DNA from: JANXSD01 sp043758125
Lineage (GTDB): Bacteria; Bacteroidota; Bacteroidia; AKYH767-A; OLB10
Direction of reading: 5' to 3'
Length of the DNA stretch: 54,610 nucleotides
Assembly: GCA_043758125.1 (NCBI GenBank)
Contig: JAYVOC010000276.1
Span: 1 to 54,610, forward strand
Positions 25,230 to 35,404 of the stretch are shown piece by piece (the stretch's first letter is position 1; every line of letters starts with the position of its first letter). The notes under the pieces were generated by a model. The model saw only the letters and a program-made list of their open reading frames with translations. It ran no database searches and was not told where the DNA came from. A program made the position numbers and the translations under genes.

Positions 25230-28200
25230 ATGATGAAGAAAATGATCCTATTAATGGTTTTCACGGCATTTAGCCTGAACCATTCCTTTGCACAATTGTC
25301 TGAAATATTCCACGAACCCGACCTTCAATATAAAAAGGCCTACGAATTATATGTTAAAGAAAAGTATGGCGCAGCTCGTGAAACTTTCGACAACTACCTT
25401 CAAACAGGTAAAGGAACTGCTGCAAATCAAATTAACGCAAGCTATTACGGCGCCATCTGTGCGTATGAATTATTTAATCCAGATGCTGAAAACAGACTAA
25501 TAACATTTACAGAGCGAAATCCAGAAAGCACTAAAGCGCCACTTGCTTGGTTTTATTTAGGACGTCATTACTATCGGATAAAACAATATAGAAATGCTCT
25601 TCCCGCATTTGAAAAAGCAGATGTGTACTATTTAAGTGGAGATGAAGTTTCAGAATATTATTTCAAAACTGGATATTGTTATTTCTCAAAAGGTGATAAC
25701 GAAAAAGCAGCAAAACAATTTCATGAACTGTTAGATGTAGAATCAAAATACCAAACAGCAGCGCAATATTATTACGGACATATTGCTTATGCTAATAACA
25801 ATAATAAAACTGCAATTGAATACTTTAAAAAATTAGATTCCTCTGCCACATTTGGTCCTTTAGTACCTTATTACATCACCCAAATTTATTACGAACAAGG
25901 AAAATATGATGAGGTAATAAAATATTCAATTCCTGCATTAGATAGAACATCACAAAATAGCGCTGATATTACTAGGATAATTGCAGAGTCGTATTACAGA
26001 AAAGGTGATTACAAAAATGCGATGGTTTACTTTACAAAATATTCCGCTGCGGTGCCAATAATATCGAGAGATGATCGCTATAGTATTGGATATTGCGAAT
26101 ATAGAATTGAGAATTATGAATCAGCCATCAATAATTTCGAAAAAGTTGTTGATGCACAAGATTCAATGGCGCAAAATGCTTACTTCCACTTGGCTGATTG
26201 CTTCCTAAAAACAAAGAACAAGCAAAGTGCAAGAAATGCATTTCAATCAGCATCAAAACTTGATTACAGCAAATCGATAAAAGAAGCTTCACAATTTAAT
26301 TATGCAAAACTTTCGCTTGAATTAAATTACCAACCAGTTGCAATAAATGCATTTCGAGATTTTATAAAAAGTTATCCTGATTCAAAATATATTGATGAAG
26401 CAAACGAATTAATTGCTCAACTTTATCTTACCACAAGAAATTATAAAGATGCCTTGGCAGCATTGGACAATATCAAAAACAAGAATACTAGAGCAAAAGA
26501 GGCCTATCAAAAAGTTGCATATTATCGTGGTGTAGAATTTTACAATGATGGCGATAACAACAAAGCGATCAATATGTATGAGAAGGCAATCATTAATGAT
26601 GTAGATCCAAATATTCGTGCACAAGCAATGTATTGGAAAGCTGAAGTACTTTACAAACAAGAAAAGTATGACGCCGCAATTAAACAATACCGAATCTTTA
26701 TTTTTAATCCTGCATCAGTGAATATGCCGATGTATAATTTGGCAAATTACAATATGGGATATTGCAATTTTCGCCTCAATAATTATGAAGAAGCTCAAAC
26801 ATGGTTTAGAAAATATCTAGCTAAAAAAGAAGATACTGATGATGATAAATATGATGATTGCCTAATACGCACTGGTGATTGTTATTACGCATTACGCGAT
26901 TTTGAAAATGCCTTGAGTTATTACAATCAAGCAATTGATAGCAAAGCATCCTCAAGTGATTATTGTTATCTTCAAAAAGGTTTGATTCAAGGATTACAAG
27001 GGAACCTAGAAGCTAAATCAACTACGATGCAATCACTTTTAACGAGTTATCCTAAATCGAAATATAAGCCAGATGCATTGTATGAAAAAGGAAAGGCGCA
27101 AATGACATTGGGAAACAGCAGCAGTGCGATTGAATTATTTGCAAGATTAACAAAAGAACATCCAACGAGTCAATATTTAAAACAAGCTCAATTAAATACA
27201 GGTTTGATTTATTTTAATGATAACAAAGATGAACAAGCATTAGAAAGTTTCAAAAAGGTAATAAGTCAATACCCAGGAACACCCGAAGCTACAGAAGCAT
27301 TAACTTCAATTAAAAATATTTATGTTTCAAATGGAAAGCCTGATGATTACTTTGCTTTTGTAAAAAATATTCCAAACGCAAGTATAAGTGTTGGCGCGCA
27401 AGATTCAATAACGTATGAAGCTGCGGAACAACGTTACATGAAAAGTAATTTTGAAGATGCTTCCAAAGATTTTGATCATTACCTCCAACAATTTCCGAAT
27501 GGTGCGTATCGATTAAATGCAACTTTTTACAAAGCTGAATGCGATTTTAGAAACAATAATTTTGAAGCTGCACTCGCTGGGTATGAAGAAATTATTTCAC
27601 AACCACGAAATTTATATACAGAAAAATCAGCCTTAAAAGCTGCGAATCTAAACTACAAGAATAAGAGTTATGATAAAGCAATTGATCAATATACTAAACT
27701 CGAACAATCAGCAGATTTAAGAGACAACATCATTGCTGCACAATTAGGATTAATGCGTAGCTATTATCGAAATGCAAAATGTGATAATGCAATTTTATAT
27801 GCACAGAAATTATTAGCAGGAGAAAAAGTGCCGAATGAAAATCAAGCTGAAGCACATTTAATTTACGGAAGATGCTCTTTACAAAATAATGATTTCATTT
27901 CAGCAAAGAGAGAGTTCTCAGAAATATCAAAACAATCTGGTGTTGTAGCAGCAGAAGCAAAATATAATTTAGCGTTTATTGAATTCAAATTAACAAATTA
28001 TAAAGTAGCACAAACAAAATGTTTTGAAGTAATAAATCAAGTACCATCGTATGATTATTGGATCGCAAAAAGTTTTTTACTACTTGCCAATAATTATATC
28101 GCTTTAAAAGACACCTTTCAAGCGAAAGAAACATTGAAATCTGTCATAGATAATTATCAACATAATCCCGATGATCAAGATGATGTTAAAGCAATGTCGG

Positions 28201-28304
28201 AACAACGTTATAACGAAATTACTTCCAGTGAAAAAGAAAGTCTGAAAAAACCTGATGAACAACCAGAACAAGAAACGGATTTAAGCAAAGAGAAAAAGAA
28301 CTAA
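25230..28304 (+). CDS. Large exported TPR protein
   Basis: From ATG 25230 the product is 1024 residues with a signal peptide MMKKMILLMVFTAFSLNHSFAQ. The open frame extends 31 codons upstream, but those residues would bury the signal and lie ahead of the likely -7 box. The mature protein is an array of roughly 25 TPR-like units (for example EYYFKTGYCYFSKGDNEKAA, AMYWKAEVLYKQEKYDAA, YNLAFIEFKLTNYKVAQTKC), ending in a charged tail (about 1000-1024). It precedes an outer-membrane barrel gene by 31 bases. It is likely a periplasmic scaffold working with that barrel; the specific process is unknown. Confidence 0.85.
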   Translation: MMKKMILLMVFTAFSLNHSFAQLSEIFHEPDLQYKKAYELYVKEKYGAARETFDNYLQTGKGTAANQINASYYGAICAYELFNPDAENRLITFTERNPESTKAPLAWFYLGRHYYRIKQYRNALPAFEKADVYYLSGDEVSEYYFKTGYCYFSKGDNEKAAKQFHELLDVESKYQTAAQYYYGHIAYANNNNKTAIEYFKKLDSSATFGPLVPYYITQIYYEQGKYDEVIKYSIPALDRTSQNSADITRIIAESYYRKGDYKNAMVYFTKYSAAVPIISRDDRYSIGYCEYRIENYESAINNFEKVVDAQDSMAQNAYFHLADCFLKTKNKQSARNAFQSASKLDYSKSIKEASQFNYAKLSLELNYQPVAINAFRDFIKSYPDSKYIDEANELIAQLYLTTRNYKDALAALDNIKNKNTRAKEAYQKVAYYRGVEFYNDGDNNKAINMYEKAIINDVDPNIRAQAMYWKAEVLYKQEKYDAAIKQYRIFIFNPASVNMPMYNLANYNMGYCNFRLNNYEEAQTWFRKYLAKKEDTDDDKYDDCLIRTGDCYYALRDFENALSYYNQAIDSKASSSDYCYLQKGLIQGLQGNLEAKSTTMQSLLTSYPKSKYKPDALYEKGKAQMTLGNSSSAIELFARLTKEHPTSQYLKQAQLNTGLIYFNDNKDEQALESFKKVISQYPGTPEATEALTSIKNIYVSNGKPDDYFAFVKNIPNASISVGAQDSITYEAAEQRYMKSNFEDASKDFDHYLQQFPNGAYRLNATFYKAECDFRNNNFEAALAGYEEIISQPRNLYTEKSALKAANLNYKNKSYDKAIDQYTKLEQSADLRDNIIAAQLGLMRSYYRNAKCDNAILYAQKLLAGEKVPNENQAEAHLIYGRCSLQNNDFISAKREFSEISKQSGVVAAEAKYNLAFIEFKLTNYKVAQTKCFEVINQVPSYDYWIAKSFLLLANNYIALKDTFQAKETLKSVIDNYQHNPDDQDDVKAMSEQRYNEITSSEKESLKKPDEQPEQETDLSKEKKN

Positions 28305-28335
28305 GATCAAGTCTAACAGAAAACTTTATTACATT

Positions 28336-30003
28336 ATGAAATCATTCAAATTAATAATTCTCTTTACAGTAATTTTTTTACCAGCTTTAGTTTACTCGCA
28401 AGCTTCAAAAGATACTGTTAAGACTAAAAACCTCGGTGAATCAGAAGTATTTATTCTTAAATCCTATCAGCCTGTTCTTAATGATGCTTTTAAAATAAAT
28501 CTTACACCTAGCATTGATACTTCAACAGCAAAAACACCAATTTTGAAATATGATGTGGATCCTCGTCCTATGAATTCGAACTTTAATCTCACTCCTATTA
28601 AACCGGTGAAAATTAAAGATGAAACAATAAAAAAATTATATCATGGGTTTTTAAAAGTGGGTTATGGATTAGAAAATATGCCAATGGTAGATTTTTATTA
28701 CAATACTATTCGTTCAAAACAATTTGTTGCCGGTGTTAGCTTCAAACATTTATCTTCTACAGGAAAAATTAAAGATTATGGTTATCCAGGAAACAGCAAT
28801 AATGAACTTGGAATTCATGGAACTAAATTTTTTCCAACTTTTTCTTTATCGGCCAACGTTAATTATGATCGTGATGTAGTGCATTATTATGGATACAATT
28901 CTCCCCCTGATTTATACACCAAAGGCGAAACAAAACATGGTATGAATGATATAAATGGAAGATTTGCACTCTCTAGTTTAAGTCAGAAAAAAGATGATTG
29001 GAAATATAATGGTGCAATAGAATTTTATTCGTTCAAAGATAATCGTGCTAGTAGTGAATCCAATGTTGGAGTATTTGCGGATGCAGGGAAAAATATAGAT
29101 CTTGGTTTCCTAAGTGGAAATATTTCCTACGAAGCAATGAAAATTAATCAGCCATTGCAAAAATACAACCATGGAATATTTCGCTTGCTTCCAAATTTAA
29201 AAATCAAGAAAGAACTTTATCTCATCGACCTCGGTGCCAATCTTGTAATTGAAAGTAATGATGGAGAAACATTTTATCATTTTTATCCCAAAATAAATGC
29301 TAACTATCAAATTATCGATGATCAGCTTTCGGTGTTTGCTGGAATCAATGGTGACGTTATTCGAAATGATTTGAGATCCTTCAGCAAGGAGAATCCTTTC
29401 TTAGGTGATTATGTTAAATTGAAAAACACCAACAATAAAATAAAAATAAGTGGTGGAACAAAAATTAAACTTGCACACGATTTAATGTTTCTTGCAGAAG
29501 CTTCTTATGGAAGATATACCAATCAACCATTCTATTTCAACAAAGACTCTTCATCTTTTCCTGTAACGTATACAACTATTTATGATGATGTGAATTTATT
29601 TACGTTGAAGTCATCGATTGAATATAAAATGGGAGAAAAAATTCTTTTCGGAGCCAATATTATTTTCAATAATTATAAAACAAACGGTCTTGAACATCCA
29701 TTATATGTACCATTATATAAATTAGGAATTAATGGAGCATACACAATTGCAGATAAAATTACAGCAAAAATTGATCTATTTTACAATGGAGAATCGTATG
29801 GAATCGAATACAATTCAGCTATACCAACCTATACAAAACTTAAAAGTTATTTTGATGCAAATCTGTCGATTGATTATCGCTATTCGAAACTACTTTCTGT
29901 ATTTGTTCAGCTTAACAATTTAGGATTCTCACAAGAATTCAGATACTATCGTTATCCTAGTTATCGTTTCACAGGATTAGCTGGCGTAACGTTGTCGTTT
30001 TAA
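28336..30003 (+). CDS. Outer-membrane beta-barrel protein (TonB-receptor-like barrel without plug)
   Basis: A 555-residue protein with signal peptide (cleavage near VYSQ, residue 22), a short N-terminal periplasmic segment of about 80 residues (ILKSYQPVLNDAFKINLTPS), then alternating amphipathic strands rich in Tyr/Phe/Asn through the end, finishing GLAGVTLSF with the terminal Phe used by the BAM machinery. No carboxylate-type TonB plug is seen, and the barrel is smaller than usual TonB receptors. It forms a two-gene operon with the TPR protein and is followed by a terminator. Confidence 0.78.
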   Translation: MKSFKLIILFTVIFLPALVYSQASKDTVKTKNLGESEVFILKSYQPVLNDAFKINLTPSIDTSTAKTPILKYDVDPRPMNSNFNLTPIKPVKIKDETIKKLYHGFLKVGYGLENMPMVDFYYNTIRSKQFVAGVSFKHLSSTGKIKDYGYPGNSNNELGIHGTKFFPTFSLSANVNYDRDVVHYYGYNSPPDLYTKGETKHGMNDINGRFALSSLSQKKDDWKYNGAIEFYSFKDNRASSESNVGVFADAGKNIDLGFLSGNISYEAMKINQPLQKYNHGIFRLLPNLKIKKELYLIDLGANLVIESNDGETFYHFYPKINANYQIIDDQLSVFAGINGDVIRNDLRSFSKENPFLGDYVKLKNTNNKIKISGGTKIKLAHDLMFLAEASYGRYTNQPFYFNKDSSSFPVTYTTIYDDVNLFTLKSSIEYKMGEKILFGANIIFNNYKTNGLEHPLYVPLYKLGINGAYTIADKITAKIDLFYNGESYGIEYNSAIPTYTKLKSYFDANLSIDYRYSKLLSVFVQLNNLGFSQEFRYYRYPSYRFTGLAGVTLSF

Positions 30004-30026
30004 GAAATCGAAATAGTTCGCTCAAA

Positions 30027-30061
30027 CAAAAGCCCTAAAGTTTAAAACTTCAGGGCTTTTG
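30027..30061. terminator. Terminator between barrel gene and acyl-CoA dehydrogenase
   Basis: AAAAGCCCT(A)AAGTTT pairs with AAACTT(C)AGGGCTTTT; one interior mismatch. It serves the plus-strand barrel gene and may also stop the convergent acyl-CoA dehydrogenase operon. The core AGCCCT-AAGT is shared with the terminator at 35458-35493. Confidence 0.82.
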
Positions 30062-30080
30062 AATTTTCAATAGAGATTTT

Positions 30081-31223
30081 TTAATCCTGCAATATATTTC
30101 TTGCGATCACTAACTTTTGAATTTCAGATGTTCCTTCACCAATAGTGCAGAGTTTTGAGTCGCGATAGAATTTCTCAACAGGAAAATCTTTTGTGTATCC
30201 ATAACCACCAAAAATTTGAACTGCTTCCGTAGCGCAACGGACAGCAACTTCTGATGCATAGTATTTTGCAAAAGCAGATTCTTTCGTCATTTTCAGTCCG
30301 CGATTTTTCATATCCGCAGCTTGAAGTGTGAGCAATTCAGCAGCTTCAATTTGTGTAGCCATATCTGCAAGCTTAAATGATATCGCTTGAAAACTTGAAA
30401 TAGGTTGTCCGAATTGTTGGCGCTCTTTTGAGTACTTTACGGAAGCATCAAAAGCTCCTTTAGCGATTCCTAATGATAATGCTGCAATAGAAATCCTTCC
30501 ACCATCTAGCACTTTCATTGCTTGTTTAAAGCCATCACCTACTTTACCTAACACCTGACTATTATGCACGCGACAATCTTCAAAAATCATTTCTGCCGTT
30601 TCTGAAGCACGCATTCCTAATTTATTTTCCTTCTTTCCAGCTTTGAAACCTGGAGTAGTTCTCTCAACAATAAAAGCTGTAATTCCATTCGAATCTAATA
30701 ACTCACCAGTGCGAGCAAGTACAACAGCAACATTACCACTGATGCCATGTGTGATCCAATTCTTAGTTCCATTGATCACCCAATAATCGCCATCTTGTTT
30801 TGCAACACATTGCATACGCATTGCATCACTTCCAGTGTTCGCTTCTGTTAATCCCCATGCGCCTAACCATTCTGCTGTTGCTAACTTTGGTAAATATTTT
30901 TTCTTCTGCTCTTCATTACCAAATGTCATGATGTGACCTGTACATAAAGAATTGTGAGCAGCCATCGACAAACCTATCGACCCACAAACACGCGCCAATT
31001 CTTGAATAGCAGTTACATATTCGAAGTAGGTTAAGCCTGCGCCACCGTACTCTTCTGGAACTAAAACACCCATTAAGCCGAGTGCTCCTAACTTTTTAAA
31101 TACTTCAATTGGGAATTCTTGCGACTCATCCCAAACCATTAATTGTGGGCGAATATGTTTCTCCGCAAAATCACGAACGGTTTGAGCAATCATTTGCTGG
31201 TTTTCCGTGTTACTAAAATCCAT
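30081..31223 (-). CDS. Acyl-CoA dehydrogenase
   Basis: A 380-residue FAD enzyme that introduces a trans-2 double bond into acyl-CoA, passing electrons to ETF. Seen are WGLTEANTGSDAMRM (about 133-147) and the second family signature near the end, GGYGYTKDFPVEKFYRD, followed by GEGTSEIQ where Glu 363 is the position of the catalytic base in short- and medium-chain enzymes. Full length. Chain-length preference cannot be told. It starts one base after the helix-hairpin-helix gene. Confidence 0.95.
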   Translation of the reverse strand: MDFSNTENQQMIAQTVRDFAEKHIRPQLMVWDESQEFPIEVFKKLGALGLMGVLVPEEYGGAGLTYFEYVTAIQELARVCGSIGLSMAAHNSLCTGHIMTFGNEEQKKKYLPKLATAEWLGAWGLTEANTGSDAMRMQCVAKQDGDYWVINGTKNWITHGISGNVAVVLARTGELLDSNGITAFIVERTTPGFKAGKKENKLGMRASETAEMIFEDCRVHNSQVLGKVGDGFKQAMKVLDGGRISIAALSLGIAKGAFDASVKYSKERQQFGQPISSFQAISFKLADMATQIEAAELLTLQAADMKNRGLKMTKESAFAKYYASEVAVRCATEAVQIFGGYGYTKDFPVEKFYRDSKLCTIGEGTSEIQKLVIARNILQD

Positions 31224-31224
31224 A

Positions 31225-32178
31225 CTAATTGGGGTTAACTGTTAAATATGGTGCAATTTTACGGTATAATTCGTCATTGAACAAGGGAAGATGCTCTAGC
31301 TCTTCAATAGTTTTGAAATTACCATGCTCATGATGATAATTGACGATCATATTCGCTTGCGTTTTTGGCAGGTAAGGATGCCTTAATCCGTTAACATCAA
31401 GCACATTAATATTTAACAACTTTACTTTACTCACATCTAACAAAATTCGAGGGAGAATCGCTGCAATAACGGAATCTGGTAAGCACTTAACTTCTTTTAA
31501 CTGATCAAGATTTATAAAGCCACCCAAAAATTCCCGATAGCGCAATATCGCTTTCGCCCTCCCTTCACCAATCATTGGCAATGTCGATAATGCAGTTTCA
31601 TCAGCAGTATTTATTTCAACTCTAGGAAGCAAAGGCTTCTCATATTCTTTTCGCTTAGGATATTTGAGAGCAATATGCGTTGTATCATTTTTATCAGATA
31701 ATGGAATTGAAATATAACTGGATATCTTATTGAATTTTTTCTCATCAATTACCCAAACTTTTGATAACTCTTCTTTGGTATGAAATTTCCCTGATCGTTC
31801 TCTCCATTTTAAAATCGCAGCAGTTTGCTTTTCCGAAAAACCTAATCGTTGCCAACCATTTTCATCAAGAGTATTAGGATTAAATGTAAAAAGTTCTTCT
31901 TGCTTTTGTTGCTTCAAAGAATCGCGTTTTTCATAATGCTTATAAAAAACTTTTGCTGGCTTAAATGCTTTTCGCCTTAGTTCAACTTCAAATTCTGCTA
32001 ACTTTTTTATTGTTGCTGCATCCATCACTAATGGGTCAGGATCTGGAAGAAAATGTAAAATCAAAATTGATAGTTGAAGAACTACTAATACTAAACTCAA
32101 TACAAGTATTCCATTGCGTTCTCTTCTTGTAAACGTAAAATATTCATTGACTTTATACCGCCATTTTTTATACCTCAT
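31225..32178 (-). CDS. Membrane-anchored helix-hairpin-helix (ComEA-like) protein
   Basis: A 317-residue protein with one transmembrane segment at about 23-43 and a charged linker, then several HhH units: FNPNTLDENGWQRLGFSEKQ (near 99-118), VEINTADETALSTLPMIGEG (near 187-206), a third around LLNINVLDVNGLRHPYLPKT and a fourth at IEELEHLPLFND. ComEA-type HhH domains bind DNA without sequence preference, and in competence they draw DNA into the periplasm; no transporter gene is nearby, so that role is only possible. It is followed one base later by the acyl-CoA dehydrogenase gene. Confidence 0.82.
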   Translation of the reverse strand: MRYKKWRYKVNEYFTFTRRERNGILVLSLVLVVLQLSILILHFLPDPDPLVMDAATIKKLAEFEVELRRKAFKPAKVFYKHYEKRDSLKQQKQEELFTFNPNTLDENGWQRLGFSEKQTAAILKWRERSGKFHTKEELSKVWVIDEKKFNKISSYISIPLSDKNDTTHIALKYPKRKEYEKPLLPRVEINTADETALSTLPMIGEGRAKAILRYREFLGGFINLDQLKEVKCLPDSVIAAILPRILLDVSKVKLLNINVLDVNGLRHPYLPKTQANMIVNYHHEHGNFKTIEELEHLPLFNDELYRKIAPYLTVNPN

Positions 32179-32254
32179 AAAAAAGCATTAGATCACAAAA
32201 CTAATTTCAGAAAAGCAAAACAGTTAATTACAAATATTTAATATCTGAAAATGA

Positions 32255-33082
32255 TTAAATGAGCTTTCGTTCTAAAAGCAAAACAGCCATTTCTTGTTGA
32301 ACTAATAACGCTGCAGCTCTTGCCTTCATAGCAAAATCTTTTTCGGCACTTGCATAAATAATCTGCCGAGATGAATTTACCAATAACCCACATTGATTGT
32401 TCATTCCTATACGAGAGATAGCGCCTAAATCACCTCCTTGTGCGCCAACACCAGGAACTAAAAAAAAATGATCAGGAGCAAGTGTTCTAACATGTGCAAA
32501 TTGGTCCTCGCGGGTAGCACCAACAACAAACATTAAATTATCAGGTGTTCCCCAACGCATATTTGTTTGCATCACTTTTTCATACAAAATAGTTTTACTT
32601 TCATCTGCTATTGGCAATAACTGAAAATCATTAGCGCCAACATTAGATGTAAGTGCTAAAACGATTGCCCACTTTCCATCAAAAGCTAAAAAAGGACTAA
32701 CAGAATCCTCACCCATGTATGGTGCAATAGTTACCGCATCAAAATTCATGTGTTTAAAAAATGCTTGTGCATAAAGTGATGAAGTATTACCAATATCTCC
32801 ACGCTTCGCATCCGCAATAGTAAAACATGATTTAGGAATTACCTCTAACGTTTTTTCTAAACTTCTCCATCCATTACTACCATTACTTTCATAAAATGCA
32901 AGGTTGGGTTTATAGGCCACACATAAATCATGTGTTGCTTCAATGATAGCTTTATTAAATGCAAATATTGGATCTTCTTCCTCTAATAAATGCTTAGGGA
33001 TTTTTTGGATATCAGTATCCAATCCAATACACAAATAGCTTTTTTTAATTTGTATTTGATAAAAAAGTTCTTCGCGATTCAT
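32255..33082 (-). CDS. pyrF: Orotidine-5'-phosphate decarboxylase
   Basis: A 275-residue enzyme for the last step of UMP synthesis. LCIGLDTD (17-24) gives the first catalytic-site Asp, and the DAKRGDIG motif (91-98) contains Lys 93 of the catalytic D-x-K-x-x-D array. The length and the PGVGAQGGD segment (about 200-208) match the longer type 2 OMP decarboxylase group. The gene follows prfA by 21 bases in the same direction. Confidence 0.96.
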   Translation of the reverse strand: MNREELFYQIQIKKSYLCIGLDTDIQKIPKHLLEEEDPIFAFNKAIIEATHDLCVAYKPNLAFYESNGSNGWRSLEKTLEVIPKSCFTIADAKRGDIGNTSSLYAQAFFKHMNFDAVTIAPYMGEDSVSPFLAFDGKWAIVLALTSNVGANDFQLLPIADESKTILYEKVMQTNMRWGTPDNLMFVVGATREDQFAHVRTLAPDHFFLVPGVGAQGGDLGAISRIGMNNQCGLLVNSSRQIIYASAEKDFAMKARAAALLVQQEMAVLLLERKLI

Positions 33083-33103
33083 AGTTTTTTGCTAAGAAAA
33101 ATA

Positions 33104-34198
33104 TTACCCGATTAAACTTTCTTCTTTCATCTTTTCTGTGTTTTCTGCAAATTGTAATGCGTCAATAAATCCTTGAATATCACCATTCATTACTGAAGGT
33201 AAATTGTGTGATGTAAATCCAATGCGATGATCCGTCACTCTACTTTGCGGATAATTATAGGTGCGAATTTTTGCAGAACGATCACCTGTTGAAACTAATG
33301 TTTTTCGTTTTTTTGAAACTTCTTCCATCCTTTTATTGTATTCCAAATCATATAATTTAGAACGCAACATTGCCATAGCTCTCTCACGATTTCCTAGTTG
33401 TGATCGTTCAATCTGGCACGTTACAACAATACCCGATGGCTTATGTGTAAGCTGAACTTTCGTTTCTACTTTATTTACATTCTGTCCTCCTGCACCACCT
33501 GATCGTGATGTTTGAAGTTCAAGGTCGGCAGGATTAATTACAATTTCATCAAACTCATCAGCTTCAGGCATGATTGCAACGGTTGCTGCAGAAGTATGAA
33601 TTCTTCCTTGCGTTTCAGTTTCTGGAACTCGTTGTACACGATGTACACCACTTTCATATTTCAAAATTCCATACGCATGCGCACCCGTCACTTCCATAAT
33701 TACTTCTTTGTAGCCGCCAGTATTTCCATCATTAAAATCTACCGTTTCAACTTTCCATCCACGTTGCTCACAATAGCGCATGTACATTCTGTATAAATCA
33801 CCAGCAAAAATACTTGCTTCATCACCACCAGTTCCTCCACGAATTTCGATGATCGCATTTTTACTATCCTCTGGATCTTCGGGAATCAATAAAATCTGAA
33901 TCTGTTCTTCTAACTTTTCCTTGCGAGGTTCTAATTCGTCCACTTCTACTTTCGCCATCGCCCGAAAATCTTCGTCTTTTTCATCTGATAAAACTTCTCG
34001 TGCTTGCGCTAACTCGTTTATGACTTGACGATATTCTTTTTCCGCCACAACAATTTGTTCAAGGTCTTTATAGGCCTTGTTCATTTGCATAAAGCGTTTG
34101 CGATCGGCAATAACAGAAGGGTCGCCCAACTGAGTTCCAATTTCATGATAGCGGGCAACCAGCCCCTCCAGCCTTTCAAGCAGGTTTTCTTTCGACAT
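33104..34198 (-). CDS. prfA: Peptide chain release factor 1
   Basis: A 364-residue class I release factor recognising UAA and UAG. Codon-recognition motif PxT appears as PET at 192-194 (HRVQRVPETETQGRIHTSA) and the peptidyl-tRNA hydrolysis motif GGQ at 237-239. Domains 1-4 are complete. It lies 32 bases after purM and 21 before pyrF. A TAAATTTG -7-like box sits seven bases before the ATG, so a separate internal transcript is possible. Confidence 0.97.
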   Translation of the reverse strand: MSKENLLERLEGLVARYHEIGTQLGDPSVIADRKRFMQMNKAYKDLEQIVVAEKEYRQVINELAQAREVLSDEKDEDFRAMAKVEVDELEPRKEKLEEQIQILLIPEDPEDSKNAIIEIRGGTGGDEASIFAGDLYRMYMRYCEQRGWKVETVDFNDGNTGGYKEVIMEVTGAHAYGILKYESGVHRVQRVPETETQGRIHTSAATVAIMPEADEFDEIVINPADLELQTSRSGGAGGQNVNKVETKVQLTHKPSGIVVTCQIERSQLGNRERAMAMLRSKLYDLEYNKRMEEVSKKRKTLVSTGDRSAKIRTYNYPQSRVTDHRIGFTSHNLPSVMNGDIQGFIDALQFAENTEKMKEESLIG

Positions 34199-34205
34199 AA
34201 TTCTG

Positions 34206-34213
34206 CAAATTTA
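34206..34213 (-). promoter_or_regulatory. Possible internal -7 box upstream of prfA
   Basis: TAAATTTG on the minus strand fits TAnnTTTG, seven bases before the prfA ATG in the purM-prfA gap. The -33 element is unclear (a TTG 25 bases upstream). Confidence 0.35.
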
Positions 34214-34230
34214 CTGATTAGCAACTATTG

Positions 34231-35400
34231 TTACCATACAAAAGTGCCATTCTCTGATTGAATCGTTAATTGTTTCTTTTCGGATGGCTCTACCCTGCCA
34301 ATCACCCGACCTTCAATTCCATATTTGGAAGCAATATCAATAACAGATGACGCAAGTTCTTCTGAAATATAAATTTCCATACGATGTCCCATATTAAATA
34401 CTTGATACATCTCTTTCCAAGAAGTAGATGACTGCTCTTGTATTATTTTAAATAAGGGAGGCACTGGAAATAAATTATCTTTTATGATGTGCAAATTTTC
34501 AATGAAATGCAAAACTTTCGTTTGACCTCCTCCACTGCAATGCACCATTCCATGAATATCTTTTCGGAATTTATCGAGTACCTTTTTGATCACTGGTGCG
34601 TAAGTTCTTGTTGGAGATAAAACCAATTGACCTGCATCAATCCCTAATCCCTCAATCTGATCTTTAAGTTTCATCTTACCAGAATAAATTAAATCGGAGG
34701 GAATTCCGCTGTCAAATGTATCTGGATATAGCTCTTTAAGGTAAGAACTAAAAACATCATGACGAGCAGAAGTAAGACCATTGCTTCCCATTCCTCCATT
34801 ATAACGATCCTCGTATTCAGCTTGTCCGTAAGAACATAATCCAACTATAACATCATCAGCTTTAATATTTGCATTATCAATAACGTCACTTCGTTTCATT
34901 CGACAAGTAACAGTACTATCAACGATTATTGTGCGAACAAGATCACCAACGTCTGCCGTTTCGCCTCCAGTAGTATAAATATTTACTCCATAAGATTTTA
35001 ACTGTGCAACAATTTCTTCAGTTCCATTAATGATTGCAGCTATAACTTCTCCAGGTATTAATCGTTTGTTTCTTCCTATCGTTGAAGAAAGCAATATATT
35101 ATCTGTTGCGCCAACACAAAGAAGGTCATCGATATTCATGATGAGTGCATCTTGTGCGATTCCTTTCCATACACTTAAATCTCCAGTCTCCCGCCAGTAT
35201 GCGTATGCGAGACTACTTTTAGTGCCCGCACCATCCGCATGCATGATATTACAATATGCTTCGTCGTTGCCTAAATAATCAGGAACAATTTTACAGAATG
35301 CTTTTGGGAAAAGTCCTTTATCGATATTGCTTATAGCAGCATGCACATCCTCTTTTGTTGCTGATACACCTCTTTGATGATATCGATCCGAACTATTCAT
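34231..35400 (-). CDS. purM: Phosphoribosylformylglycinamidine cyclo-ligase (AIR synthase)
   Basis: A 389-residue enzyme of the PurM/SelD ATP-binding superfamily converting FGAM to AIR in purine synthesis. Seen are MHADGAGTKSSLAYAYW (about 53-69), the DALIMNIDDLLCVGA segment (about 83-97), TGGETADVGDLVRT (near 143-156) and GMGSNGLTSARHDVF (about 203-217). The protein is about 40 residues longer than E. coli PurM, as is common in Bacteroidota. It heads the purM-prfA-pyrF run and has a -7 box four bases before its ATG. Confidence 0.9.
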   Translation of the reverse strand: MNSSDRYHQRGVSATKEDVHAAISNIDKGLFPKAFCKIVPDYLGNDEAYCNIMHADGAGTKSSLAYAYWRETGDLSVWKGIAQDALIMNIDDLLCVGATDNILLSSTIGRNKRLIPGEVIAAIINGTEEIVAQLKSYGVNIYTTGGETADVGDLVRTIIVDSTVTCRMKRSDVIDNANIKADDVIVGLCSYGQAEYEDRYNGGMGSNGLTSARHDVFSSYLKELYPDTFDSGIPSDLIYSGKMKLKDQIEGLGIDAGQLVLSPTRTYAPVIKKVLDKFRKDIHGMVHCSGGGQTKVLHFIENLHIIKDNLFPVPPLFKIIQEQSSTSWKEMYQVFNMGHRMEIYISEELASSVIDIASKYGIEGRVIGRVEPSEKKQLTIQSENGTFVW

Positions 35401-35404
35401 TTGA

